The notes beneath the pieces were generated by a model. That model saw only the letters and a list, made by a program, of their open reading frames with translations, was not told where the DNA came from and ran no database searches. A stretch of DNA of 64,000 bases from DATBJJ01 sp963750915 (lineage in GTDB: Bacteria; Acidobacteriota; Vicinamibacteria; Vicinamibacterales; 2-12-FULL-66-21), in the NCBI GenBank assembly GCA_963750915.1, contig CAVVSF010000007.1:620001-684000 (forward strand), read 5' to 3'. Positions within the stretch are counted from its first letter, which is position 1, and each line of letters begins with the position of its first letter. Positions 1 through 8,028 of this stretch are shown one piece after another. The position numbers were made by a program, and so were the translations under genes.

Positions 1-891
1 GCCATCGACCGGACCGAAACCGAGCTCGGTCAGGTGGCGAACGCGCTCAACCAGGCCTTCGACCGTCAGCGCGATTCAATCGAGCAGCAGCGTCAGTTCA
101 CGGCGGACGCGTCGCATCAACTGCGAACGCCGGTCGCAACGATGATGGCGGAGCTCGACTGGGCGTTGATGCGCGAGCGGAGCGGCGATGACTATCGCGA
201 GGCGCTCGCAACGTGCAAGCGGGCCGGCGCGCGCATGCAGTCGCTGGTCGAGGGTTTGCTGACGCTGGCGCGGGCCGAGAGCGGCGAATTGCGGCTGCAG
301 TGCCTCGAGACGCGCCTCGATCGCGTCGTCGAGGACGCGGTCGAGATGCTGCGGCCGCTGGCGATGCAGCGGGGCGTACGGCTCCACGCGGCGCTGTCTC
401 CACAGACCGTCCTCGGCGATTCGGATCGCCTCCACGATCTCGCCGGCAACCTGATCTTCAACGCCATCGCCTACAACCGGCCGCAGGGAACGGTGTCGAT
501 CGTGGTGCAGCGGGAACGCGAGCTCGTCGTTCTCCGTATCCGCGATTCCGGGATCGGGATCGCGCCGATCGACCTGCCGAAGATCTTCGACCGCTTCTAT
601 CGGGCCGACGCGGCGCGAACGCGGGAACCAGCCGGCGCCGGGCTGGGTCTCGCGCTCGCGAAGTGGATCGTCACCGCCCACGGCGGCTCGATCGAATGCA
701 CGAGCGAACCGGGGCGCTCGAGCGAGGTCGTCGTGTCGCTGCCCGTCACCAATCAGGCCGCAGCTGCCGCCGGCGACGGACGACGAAGCGCGAGGTTGGC
801 CGCGCCGCCAATCGCGCCGAGCGCGAGCACGGCGAGCGTGAACCCTTCGGTCCACAACGACGGCAGACCCAGCGCCGCATCGAGCGAGTAG
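1..891 (+). CDS. Sensor histidine kinase, 3' part (5' end outside window)
   Basis: The reading frame is open from the first base, so the sensor and membrane parts lie outside the window. What remains is the end of a HAMP-like linker, a HisKA dimerisation helix with the phospho-accepting His in DASHQLRTP, and a complete HATPase_c domain: N box (GNLIFNAIAYN), G1 box (DSGIGI), F box (FDRFYRA) and G2 box (GAGLGLALAKW). It should autophosphorylate and pass phosphate to a response regulator, probably encoded just upstream. The catalytic domain ends at VVVSLPV. The last ~45 residues are Ala/Ser/Pro-rich and are read from DNA antisense to the end of doxX, so they are probably an accidental extension. 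Confidence 0.93.
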   Translation, partial: AIDRTETELGQVANALNQAFDRQRDSIEQQRQFTADASHQLRTPVATMMAELDWALMRERSGDDYREALATCKRAGARMQSLVEGLLTLARAESGELRLQCLETRLDRVVEDAVEMLRPLAMQRGVRLHAALSPQTVLGDSDRLHDLAGNLIFNAIAYNRPQGTVSIVVQRERELVVLRIRDSGIGIAPIDLPKIFDRFYRADAARTREPAGAGLGLALAKWIVTAHGGSIECTSEPGRSSEVVVSLPVTNQAAAAAGDGRRSARLAAPPIAPSASTASVNPSVHNDGRPSAASSE

Positions 892-1259
892 GCACCGTAG
901 CCGGTCAGCGCGATCGCCACTGCCGCCGTCGAGTAGAGGAGCGGCACTTCGATGCCGTTGTTCTGCGCGAACAGGCCGTTCGCCCAGTGCACGGTCGCAA
1001 TCGCGACAACCATCACCGAAAGCATCAGCGCCGGGCCAATCGGGCCGAGCAGCCCGCTGGCGACCAGCAGTCCGCTGGCGATCTCGGTTGCACCGGCAAG
1101 CGCCGCGAACGTCTTGCCGGGCTTGAAGCCGAGCTGCTCGAAGAAGCCGCCGGTGCCGGCGAGCCCGTAGCCGCCGAACCAGCCGAAGACCTTCTGGGCG
1201 CCATGCGCCGCCATCACCAACCCGAAGACCACTCTCACCACCAGCAACCCTGAATCCAT
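753..1259 (-). CDS. DoxX family inner-membrane protein
   Basis: A 168-residue protein with about four hydrophobic segments and the family hallmarks AAHGAQKVFGWFGG near the N-terminus and a central GATEIASGLLV. DoxX proteins are small quinone-linked or redox-associated membrane proteins; the reaction of this one cannot be read from sequence. The ATG at 1259 is preferred over an upstream in-frame start because the protein then begins MDSGLLVVRVVFGLVMA, directly before the first membrane helix. It is transcribed away from an HxlR regulator, a common pairing, and its promoter overlaps a palindromic operator. Its last 139 bases overlap the kinase gene tail-to-tail. Confidence 0.9.
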   Translation of the reverse strand: MDSGLLVVRVVFGLVMAAHGAQKVFGWFGGYGLAGTGGFFEQLGFKPGKTFAALAGATEIASGLLVASGLLGPIGPALMLSVMVVAIATVHWANGLFAQNNGIEVPLLYSTAAVAIALTGYGAYSLDAALGLPSLWTEGFTLAVLALGAIGGAANLALRRPSPAAAAA

Positions 1260-1348
1260 GACTTCGTCCTTTGATCGGGCTGCCGTGTCCGGCAGCCGGC
1301 TTTCATCGGGGCCACCGTCGTCCGGCAGCCGCATCTCATTCGCAAGTG

Positions 1349-1378
1349 AATATACATTGTATAGCGACTAACTGTCAA
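1349..1378 (-). promoter_or_regulatory. Probable doxX promoter
   Basis: On the minus strand TTGACA (1378-1373) is followed after 18 bases by TATATT (1354-1349), near the sigma-70 consensus and well placed for doxX. The -35 overlaps the palindrome at 1376-1389 and the -10 overlaps a second inverted repeat at 1351-1363. Confidence 0.65.
1351..1363. promoter_or_regulatory. Inverted repeat over the doxX -10 region
   Basis: TATAC-ATT-GTATA is a perfect 5-bp inverted repeat with a 3-base centre. It lies on the -10 of the doxX promoter, where a bound repressor would block transcription. It may be a second half-site for the neighbouring HxlR protein. Confidence 0.45.
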
Positions 1379-1389
1379 GTAGTTACTTG
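1376..1389. promoter_or_regulatory. Palindromic operator shared by doxX and hxlR promoters
   Basis: CAAGTA-GT-TACTTG is a perfect 6-bp inverted repeat. Its left arm covers the -35 box of the doxX promoter and its right arm the -35 box (TTGCGA, 1387-1392) of the plus-strand promoter for the HxlR gene. This is the expected position for a dimeric winged-helix regulator controlling both itself and its divergent target. Binding by the local HxlR protein is inference. Confidence 0.6.
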
Positions 1390-1415
1390 CGATGGGGATT
1401 CAGCCACGTTATCCT
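1387..1415 (+). promoter_or_regulatory. Probable promoter of the HxlR-family gene
   Basis: TTGCGA (1387-1392), a 17-base spacer and TATCCT (1410-1415) match the sigma-70 pattern at 4 of 6 positions in each box. Initiation would fall near 1422, only a few bases before the ATG at 1428, so the mRNA would be almost leaderless. This supports 1428 rather than 1392 as the start codon. Confidence 0.5.
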
Positions 1416-1427
1416 AAGAGTCGAACC

Positions 1428-1805
1428 ATGGGAGATGCCAAGCACGTCCCGCTGCTCTGCCGCCGTTTCCACCACGCCAGCGAACTCATCGGCCGGCGCT
1501 GGACCGGCGCCATCATTTTCGTGCTGCTGCGCTCGACCTGCCGCTTCGCGACGCTGCGGGCCGCGATCCCGGACATCACCGACCGCATGCTCAGCGATCG
1601 GCTGCAGGAGCTCGAGCAGGAAGGCATCGTCGATCGGACGGTGATTCCGGAGACGCCGGTGCGGGTCGAGTACTCGCTGACGAAGAAGGGCCGGGCCCTG
1701 GCGGCAGCGATGGACGCGATCGCCGAGTGGGCCGAGAAATGGATCGATTCGGCGCCGGAACCGAAGGCCGCCGGCACCCGCCGGCCGGCAGCCGCGCGGC
1801 GCTAG
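1428..1805 (+). CDS. HxlR family transcriptional regulator
   Basis: A 125-residue winged-helix protein. The family signature is clear: an early Cys (LLCRRFHH), the helix ELIGRRWTGAIIFVLL, the recognition region DITDRMLSDRLQELEQEGIV and the wing VRVEYSLTKKG. HxlR regulators are dimers that often sense redox or electrophile stress through the N-terminal Cys and repress an adjacent oxidoreductase or DoxX gene. An upstream in-frame ATG at 1392 exists, but it lies inside the probable promoter and lacks a ribosome site, so 1428 is used. The C-terminal tail is Ala/Arg-rich. Control of doxX is inferred from the shared operator. Confidence 0.88.
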   Translation: MGDAKHVPLLCRRFHHASELIGRRWTGAIIFVLLRSTCRFATLRAAIPDITDRMLSDRLQELEQEGIVDRTVIPETPVRVEYSLTKKGRALAAAMDAIAEWAEKWIDSAPEPKAAGTRRPAAARR

Positions 1806-1817
1806 CGACCCCGGTCG

Positions 1818-2879
1818 CTAGTTCCAGGCCGCGCGGAGAAACCGAAGGAAATTCCCTGAGCCAATCGCCTCGACGTCGGCGGCGCTGTAGCCGCGCGACG
1901 CGAGCGCCAGCGGCAGGCGCGACAGGTCCGCGATCGTTTGGACGTCATCCGGGCACTGTTCGCGGCCGAACGCGCCATCGAGATCGGTCCCGATGCCGCA
2001 GTGCCGGGCGTTGCCCGCGATCTGGCAGATGTGGTCGATGTGATTGACAACGGTGGCGAGGGAGACGCCATCGCGCTGCGGCGAGGAGCGGCCGCGCTCC
2101 CAGCCGGGCACCAGCATCCAGGCATCGAAGGCAACGCCGATGACGCCGCCGCGCCGCACGATCTCGCGGATGTGGTCGTCGGCGAGCTGCCGGTTGTGCG
2201 GCACCAGCGCGCGGCAGTTCGAATGGCTCGCCCAGAGCGGGCCGCGGTAGTGATCGAACGCGTCGCGCAGGCTGTCGTCGCAGAGATGGGTGACGTCGAG
2301 GATGATGCCGAGCCGCTCCATTTCCCCGAGCAGCTCGCGTCCGCGGCGGCCGAGATCGCCGGTGGCATTCGTTCCCTGGGCGTAGACCCCCGGCCCGTAG
2401 TGCCCCGGCCCGACCGCGCGTAACCCCGCGGCGTAGGCGCGTTCGAGGTGCTTCAACGTCACGAGTGAATCAGCGCCTTCGAGGCTGAGAATGTAACCAA
2501 TCGGCCGCGGTTCGCCGACCGCCTGCCACTGACCCAGGTGAGCCTCGAGCGTGGCGCGATCCCGGACCTGCACGATCTCGCCTCGCGCCTCCATCTCGCG
2601 ATACCACGCCAGCTGCGCCTGCGTCATCGCCCAGGCCTGCTCCTGCGAGTGCCACCCCGGCAGCGGGTTGCCCGGCGCAACGTAGCGCGCAATCTGCGTC
2701 GCGACGACCAGCCCGACGTCGCCCCGCCGCAGCTCGCCGAACGACACCGTCCCGAACCGGCGATCGGGCTTGTCCGTCATTCCCTGCTCGCGACCGCGAA
2801 TCTCGTCGATCGGACGCGACAGGTCGCGATTCCATTCCATGGCGTTCATCGCCAGATCGAGGTGGGCGTCAATCAGCAT
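1818..2879 (-). CDS. Membrane dipeptidase family protein (peptidase M19)
   Basis: A 353-residue zinc dipeptidase of the renal dipeptidase/M19 family. The metal ligands are all visible: HxD in DAHLDL at the N-terminus, Glu in SLEGADSL, His in DVTHLCDD, His in WASHSN, and Asp in GTDLDG. These enzymes form a TIM barrel with two zincs and cleave dipeptides, often with a D-residue or dehydro-residue at the C-terminal position. No signal peptide is seen, so it is probably cytoplasmic. It follows the GntP permease gene on the same strand, separated by a repeat-filled gap. Length is normal for bacterial members. Confidence 0.93.
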   Translation of the reverse strand: MLIDAHLDLAMNAMEWNRDLSRPIDEIRGREQGMTDKPDRRFGTVSFGELRRGDVGLVVATQIARYVAPGNPLPGWHSQEQAWAMTQAQLAWYREMEARGEIVQVRDRATLEAHLGQWQAVGEPRPIGYILSLEGADSLVTLKHLERAYAAGLRAVGPGHYGPGVYAQGTNATGDLGRRGRELLGEMERLGIILDVTHLCDDSLRDAFDHYRGPLWASHSNCRALVPHNRQLADDHIREIVRRGGVIGVAFDAWMLVPGWERGRSSPQRDGVSLATVVNHIDHICQIAGNARHCGIGTDLDGAFGREQCPDDVQTIADLSRLPLALASRGYSAADVEAIGSGNFLRFLRAAWN

Positions 2880-2897
2880 TGTCGTGTTCAGTTGTGC

Positions 2898-3088
2898 TGC
2901 GTGCAGGGTGCCTGGGTGCCTGGTGCTCGACGTGCGAGGTGCGAGCGGTGCCAGGTGCTAGCGGTGCCAGGGTGCGAGGGTGCGACGGGCGAGGGTGCGC
3001 GCACCGTCAACACCGGGCACGTCGCACCCGGCACCCTCGCACCACGCACATGCGCACCCAGGCACCAGGCATCATGCACCAAGCACGG
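2898..3088. repeat. Large inverted array of GGTGC units (period about 7)
   Basis: Nearly the whole gap between the GntP stop and the dipeptidase start is built of GGTGC pentamers spaced about seven bases apart on the left half (2898-3000) and the complement GCACC with the same spacing on the right half (3001-3086). The two halves meet exactly at the perfect palindrome GGTGCGCGCACC (2994-3005). The region could fold into a very long imperfect hairpin in RNA or extrude in DNA. No protein is encoded: open frames crossing it are low-complexity in every frame. Confidence 0.85.
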
Positions 3089-4429
3089 TCACTGAACAAT
3101 TCCCGCAAGAATCAGAACCCCGCCAAGCCCTGCAATCGACACGATTGTCTCGAGCGCCGTCCAGGTCGCGACCGTCTGCGGCACGGTCATGTTGAAGTAC
3201 TCCTTCACCAGCCAGAAGCCGCCGTCGTTGACGTGCGATGCGATCAGCGATCCCGCACCGACGGCGATCACCAGCAGATCGCGGTCGACGCCGGGCATCG
3301 AGGCGACGATCGGCGCCATGATGCTGGCGGCGGTCACGACAGCGACGGTCGCGGACCCGACCGACAGCCGCAGCACCGCGGCGATGACCCAGCCGAGGAT
3401 CAGCGGCGACAGCGCGACGCCGCTCATCGACTGCGCGATCGCGGTATCGACGCCGGCGGCGTCGAGGATGCGGCCGAAACCGCCGCCGGCGCCGACGACC
3501 AGCAGCACGCTTGCGACCGAGGCGAGCGAGTCCTCCGCCATGCGCAGCAGCCTGACGCGGTCGAAGCCGCAGGCGCTGCCGAAGGTGACGAGCGCGAGCA
3601 GCGTTGCCAGCCACATCGCTACCAGCGGGCTGCCGGCCAGCACGATCCATTGCCGCAGGCCGCCGTCGGGCAGCGTCGCCTGGGCCAGCGCGGCGCCGAG
3701 CATCAGCAGCACCGGCAGCAGGATCGTCAGCAGCGTGATCCCGAGCGACGGCGTTCGCGCCGCGGAGGCTTCGACGCTCAGTTCATCCGCGACCCGGCCG
3801 GCGTCGACCGAGACGCGGCGGCTGATGAATCGGCCGAACAGCGGCCCTGAAACCATCGCCACCGGCAGGCCGATGACGAGCGAATAGAAGAGCGTCCGGC
3901 CGGTGTCGGCGCCGAGGCGTTCGATTGCGGCGAGCGGTCCGGGATGCGGCGGGACCAGCCCGTGCGCCGCCGACAGCCCGGCAATCAGAGGAATGCCCAG
4001 CCGCAGCAGCGGCAGGCCGGTCTGGCGCGCCGCCGTGAACAGCACCGGCGCCAGCAGGACGAGGCCGACCTGGAAGAAGACGGGCAGGCCGATGATGAAG
4101 CCCGACAACATCAGCGCCCAGTCGAGCCGCTTCTCGCCGAGCGCACGAACGAGTGCGCGCGAGACCACGAGGGCGCCGCCGGACTCGGCAAGGAGCTTGC
4201 CGATGACGGTGCCGAGCCCGATCACCATGGCGATGAAGCCGAGGGTGTCGCCCACTCCCTGCTGAAACGCGCGCGGGATGTCGGCGAACGGCATCCGCGC
4301 CGCCAGGCCGACGAGAAACGATCCCGCGGTCAGGGCAATGAACGCCGGCAGCTTGACCCGGACGATCAGCACCACGACGGTCGCGACGCCGGCCAACGCT
4401 GCCAGGAGCAGGCTCAGGGGATCGGTCAC
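3089..4429 (-). CDS. GntP family permease (gluconate/organic acid:H+ symporter)
   Basis: A 446-residue polytopic membrane protein with about twelve hydrophobic segments. It carries the GntP-family features GLGTVIGKLLAESGGA, SGFIIGLPVFFQVGLVLLAP and the conserved AAHGLVPPHPGPLAAIERLGAD loop, and ends near NDGGFWLVKEYFNMT. Family members take up gluconate, ketogluconate, glycerate or related hydroxy-acids with protons. The substrate here is not determinable, since no sugar-acid kinase or dehydratase gene lies nearby. The gene is divergent from the large secreted dehydrogenase-like gene and upstream of the M19 dipeptidase on the same strand. Confidence 0.92.
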   Translation of the reverse strand: MTDPLSLLLAALAGVATVVVLIVRVKLPAFIALTAGSFLVGLAARMPFADIPRAFQQGVGDTLGFIAMVIGLGTVIGKLLAESGGALVVSRALVRALGEKRLDWALMLSGFIIGLPVFFQVGLVLLAPVLFTAARQTGLPLLRLGIPLIAGLSAAHGLVPPHPGPLAAIERLGADTGRTLFYSLVIGLPVAMVSGPLFGRFISRRVSVDAGRVADELSVEASAARTPSLGITLLTILLPVLLMLGAALAQATLPDGGLRQWIVLAGSPLVAMWLATLLALVTFGSACGFDRVRLLRMAEDSLASVASVLLVVGAGGGFGRILDAAGVDTAIAQSMSGVALSPLILGWVIAAVLRLSVGSATVAVVTAASIMAPIVASMPGVDRDLLVIAVGAGSLIASHVNDGGFWLVKEYFNMTVPQTVATWTALETIVSIAGLGGVLILAGIVQ

Positions 4430-4472
4430 GTTCGCAAGAGCTTATCCGACGGCGGAGCGACGGAGTCCTCGG

Positions 4473-4514
4473 TGTTCACCGCGGAGGCACGGTGATACGG
4501 AGACGCACGGAGGT
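4473..4514. repeat. CACGGAG-type short-period intergenic repeat
   Basis: In the gap between two divergent genes the sequence runs as degenerate copies of GCACGGAG at 8-9 base spacing (gcggaggc, acggtgat, acggagacgc, acggaggt). A spurious frame through it reads SPRRHGDTETHGG, a string I recognise from over-called peptides in many unrelated genomes. It is most likely a dispersed extragenic repeat. Confidence 0.55.
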
Positions 4515-4541
4515 CCCGGGGAACGGCTACAATTCCAGTCG

Positions 4542-7175
4542 ATGGCCCCGTCGTGTCTGCGGCTGCTCGTCATTCTGCTCGCCTCATCTACAGCGCTCTC
4601 GCTTCACGGGCAGCAGGGTCCGGCGGCGGTCCCCCCGGCGATCACGACCCCGCCGCTGTCGCCCGCCGACGAGATGAAGACCTTCCGCCTGCCGGCAGGC
4701 TTCCGCGTCGAGCTCGTCGCCAGCGAGCCGCTGATCGAGGAACCGGTGCTCATCGACTTCGACCCGGACGGCCGCCTGTGGGTGCTCGAGATGCGCGGTT
4801 ACATGCAGGACATGCCGGCGACGAACGAGACGGCGCCGGTCGGCCGCGTCAGCGTGCTCGAGGATCGCGACGGCGACGGCCGCATGGACAAGAAGACCGT
4901 TTTCCTCGACGGCCTCGTCCAGCCGCGGGCGCTCAAGGTACTCGACCGCGGCGTTCTCGTCGCCGAGCCCCCTCACCTCTGGTTCGTCCGCGACACCAAC
5001 GGCGATCTTCGCGCCGACACCAAGGACGAAGTCTCGAACGCCTACGGCCGTGCCGACGCCAACGCCGAGCACAACGCCAACAGTCTCCTGTGGGCGCTCG
5101 ACAACTGGATGCACACGTCCGAGGGCGACATCTACCTGCGCTACAAGGGCGGCAAGTTCGAGGTCCGGAAGACGCTTTCACGCGGCCAGTGGGGAGCATC
5201 GCAGGACGACGCCGGCCGGATCTATCGCAATTCGAACGAGTCGGTGCTGCACGTCGACATCGTGCCGACGCCGTATTACGCGCGCAATCCGAACCTGGCG
5301 CGCACCCGCGGCTCGTACGAGTCATTGCGCGGCGACAACAACGAGAACATGACGGTGTTCCCGTCCCACCCGACGCCGGCCGTCAATCGCGGCTACCAGG
5401 CCGGAGTGCTGCGGCCCGACGGCACGCTCGCTGCCTACAGCGCGGCGGCCGCACCGACGGTGTTCCGCGGCGACAACCTCCCTGCCGATCTCTACGGCAA
5501 CGTCTTCGTCGTCGAACCGGCCGGCAATCTCGTCAGCCGCCTGATCGTGACCGACAACGGCAGCGGTCTCAGCGCCCGACGCGCCTACGACGGCACCGAG
5601 TTTCTGACCTCGACCGACGAGCGGTTCAGGCCAGTCTACCTTTCGAATGCACCCGACGGGACGCTGTACCTCGTCGACATGTATCGCGGCGTCGTCCAGC
5701 ATCGCGCCTACGTGACCGAATACCTGCGCGATCAGATCCTGTCGCGCAACCTCCAGACGCCGATTCGTCACGGACGCATCTACCGCATCGTCCACGAATC
5801 GACTCAGCCTCGGCCCCGGCCGGCATACTCACGTGAATCCCCCGCCACGCTGGTCACGCGGCTCGGCTCGCCGAATGGCTGGGTGCGGGACACGGCGCAG
5901 CGGCTGCTGGTCGAGCGCGGCGATCGTTCCGTGGTTCCGGCACTGCGCAGCCTGGCGACGAACACCAGCGCGGACGTTCGTGCGCGCCGGCACGCGCTCT
6001 GGACGCTCGACGGGCTCGACGCCATCGATGAGGAAACGGTCCTGGCCGTCGGACTCAAGTCGCCTGATCTGCGTGCCACGACGGTCAGGCTGGCCGAGCG
6101 CTGGCTGCCGACAGTGCGTCCCGGGGCGCAGGAGGCGATCGGCATTGCCGGCATGGTCATCGGGGCGACGCTCGATCGCGACTGGTCGGTGCGGCGGCAG
6201 GCTGCGGCATCGATCAGCGTGCTATCGGAACCGCAGCGGAGCCTGCTGGCGATGAACCTGCTGCGCCGCTTCGATGGCGATCCGATAGTCGTTGACGCCA
6301 CGCTGAGCGGGTTCGCCGGCAGCGAGCCGGCACTGCTCAAACTGCTGACGGCGAAACCGTCGGAAGAACAACAGCCTGTCAACTCGATCACGATGCTGGC
6401 TGCAGCCATCTTCAAGAAAAGAGACGGCGCGGAAGCGTCGCAGGTCCTGGCAATGATCGCGGAAGACGACCGGCCCGCCTCGCAGCGAGCGGCCCTTCTC
6501 GGCGGCGCGGAGCTGGCACTCGCGCCGGCACGGCAGGGCGGACGAGGCGCGGGCGGTGCCACCGGTTCCGCGCCACCCGGCGCGCGCGGCGGCCCCGGCG
6601 GCGCGCCTGCCTTCCCTGCGCCGGCCGCGGCTTCCCGCGGGGCCAGCGCTGCACCGTTGCTGAAACTGCCGGCCGAGCCTGCGATCGTCGCCTTCGCGGC
6701 ACGGGATTCGGGTGAGCTCGGCCGCCGCGCCGAGGCGTTGCTGGCGCGGCTGGACTGGCCGGGCAAACCGTCCACGACTCCGGCGGCGGCGCCGCTGACC
6801 GCCGAAGAGCAGCAGCGGTTCGCTGCCGGCCGCCAGGTCTACCAGACGCTCTGCTCCGCTTGTCACCAGCCCGATGGGCAGGGCCAGGAAAAGCTCGCGC
6901 CCAGCCTCATCGGATCCGAGCTCGCGCTCGGCCGTCCAGACCTCCCGGTTCGCATCGTGCTCAATGGCAAGGAAGGGCCGGTCGGCCTGATGCCGCCGAT
7001 CGGCGCTGCCCTCTCGGACGACCAGATCGCCGCCGCGCTCACCTACATCCGCCGCGAGTGGGGCCACACGGCATCGGCCGTCGCTCCCGCGCTGGTGAAG
7101 GAGGTCAGAAGCCAGACCGCCGGCCGCGCCCGCCCCTGGACCAACGACGAGCTCAAGCGGACGGACGCGAAGTAA
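4542..7175 (+). CDS. Secreted beta-propeller / HEAT / cytochrome c fusion (PVC-type membrane-bound dehydrogenase-like)
   Basis: An 877-residue exported protein. Residues 1-24 form a signal peptide ending SLHGQQ. Residues ~45-430 match the PVC-type heme-binding or glucose/sorbosone dehydrogenase-like propeller (FRLPAGFRVELVASEPLIEEP, DRDGDGRMDKKTVFLDGL, NLVSRLIVTDNG). A HEAT-like helical stretch follows (~450-650), then a Gly/Pro/Ala-rich linker, and a C-terminal cytochrome c with CSACH near residues 771-775 and a likely axial Met in GLMPP. It probably oxidises a sugar or alcohol in the periplasm and passes electrons to its own heme. The frame is open upstream to 4278, but the ATG at 4542 is the first that gives a signal peptide. 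Confidence 0.87.
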   Translation: MAPSCLRLLVILLASSTALSLHGQQGPAAVPPAITTPPLSPADEMKTFRLPAGFRVELVASEPLIEEPVLIDFDPDGRLWVLEMRGYMQDMPATNETAPVGRVSVLEDRDGDGRMDKKTVFLDGLVQPRALKVLDRGVLVAEPPHLWFVRDTNGDLRADTKDEVSNAYGRADANAEHNANSLLWALDNWMHTSEGDIYLRYKGGKFEVRKTLSRGQWGASQDDAGRIYRNSNESVLHVDIVPTPYYARNPNLARTRGSYESLRGDNNENMTVFPSHPTPAVNRGYQAGVLRPDGTLAAYSAAAAPTVFRGDNLPADLYGNVFVVEPAGNLVSRLIVTDNGSGLSARRAYDGTEFLTSTDERFRPVYLSNAPDGTLYLVDMYRGVVQHRAYVTEYLRDQILSRNLQTPIRHGRIYRIVHESTQPRPRPAYSRESPATLVTRLGSPNGWVRDTAQRLLVERGDRSVVPALRSLATNTSADVRARRHALWTLDGLDAIDEETVLAVGLKSPDLRATTVRLAERWLPTVRPGAQEAIGIAGMVIGATLDRDWSVRRQAAASISVLSEPQRSLLAMNLLRRFDGDPIVVDATLSGFAGSEPALLKLLTAKPSEEQQPVNSITMLAAAIFKKRDGAEASQVLAMIAEDDRPASQRAALLGGAELALAPARQGGRGAGGATGSAPPGARGGPGGAPAFPAPAAASRGASAAPLLKLPAEPAIVAFAARDSGELGRRAEALLARLDWPGKPSTTPAAAPLTAEEQQRFAAGRQVYQTLCSACHQPDGQGQEKLAPSLIGSELALGRPDLPVRIVLNGKEGPVGLMPPIGAALSDDQIAAALTYIRREWGHTASAVAPALVKEVRSQTAGRARPWTNDELKRTDAK

Positions 7176-7190
7176 AGGCGAGCTGCCGGT

Positions 7191-7982
7191 TTAATTCAAC
7201 GCTTCCTTGACGGCGGCATCGGCCAGCGGCCCCATGATCGCGTAGCCGGCGGCGTTCGGATGCAGGTCGTCGCCGCTCAGCTCGGTCCGCAGATGGCCGG
7301 TGGCGTCGATCATCGCGGAGAAGTAATCGAGGTAGACGTGATCCTCGTCCTTCGCGTACTTCTTCATCCAGTCGTTGATGGCGCGGATGCGAGTCATCGG
7401 CCGGAGGATGGTCTGGGGGACGCCGTTCGGCGCCGTGTGATAGGCGCTCACGGGGAGAACGCTCGAGAACACGACCTTGATGTCGTGCGCCTTCGCCAGC
7501 TGCGCCATGGACATCAGGTTGCCCTGGATCTCCTCGTCGGTCATTGGCCCGGTATTGCTGGCGATGTCGTTGGTGCCGGCGAGGATGACAACCACCTTCG
7601 CCTTCAGGTCGATGACGTCCTGTCGAAACCGCAGGACCATCTGCGGCGTCGTCTGGGCGCTGATGCCACGGCCGACGTATGGCCTGCCCGCGAAGAACTC
7701 GCTCGCGCGCTGCGGCCAGGCATCGGTAATCGAATCGCCCATGAAGACGGCGCGCTTGTCACCGCTGCGAGCCGGGCCGAGGGTCTTGTTGGCCTCGCGA
7801 TAGCGCGCGAGGTTGGGCCAGTCCCGCATCCGGACGTCGCTGCGCGCCAGGTTGGTCAGTGCGGTCGCGAGCTCGGGGCAGCTCGGTACGCTGGCAACGA
7901 CGGGCGGCGCCGACGGCGCCTGCTGCGCCGTCATCGAGGCTACGGCGGCACACAGGATCAGCGCGGCAATCTTCAAACGCAT
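7191..7982 (-). CDS. Secreted SGNH/GDSL-family hydrolase
   Basis: A 263-residue protein with a signal peptide (MRLKIAALILCAAVASMTAQ) and all SGNH blocks: catalytic Ser in FMGDSITD, Gly block GRGISAQTTPQM, Asn block AGTNDIA, and the Asp/His pair in GDDLHPNAAGY. These enzymes are esterases or lipases acting on acyl or acetyl groups; many periplasmic members deacetylate carbohydrates. The C-terminus ends shortly after the His block, as expected. It lies 46 bases downstream of the YhcH-like gene on the same strand and is probably co-transcribed. A carbohydrate substrate is only a guess from that neighbour. Confidence 0.92.
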   Translation of the reverse strand: MRLKIAALILCAAVASMTAQQAPSAPPVVASVPSCPELATALTNLARSDVRMRDWPNLARYREANKTLGPARSGDKRAVFMGDSITDAWPQRASEFFAGRPYVGRGISAQTTPQMVLRFRQDVIDLKAKVVVILAGTNDIASNTGPMTDEEIQGNLMSMAQLAKAHDIKVVFSSVLPVSAYHTAPNGVPQTILRPMTRIRAINDWMKKYAKDEDHVYLDYFSAMIDATGHLRTELSGDDLHPNAAGYAIMGPLADAAVKEALN

Positions 7983-8028
7983 CGACGTGGTCCTTTCGAT
8001 GACCGGCTCACTGAAAAACCGAAGCAGG

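Noticed and set aside
4278..4541. N-terminal extension of the propeller/cytochrome protein
   Set aside because: It runs through repeat DNA and lacks a signal peptide; the ATG at 4542 restores one.
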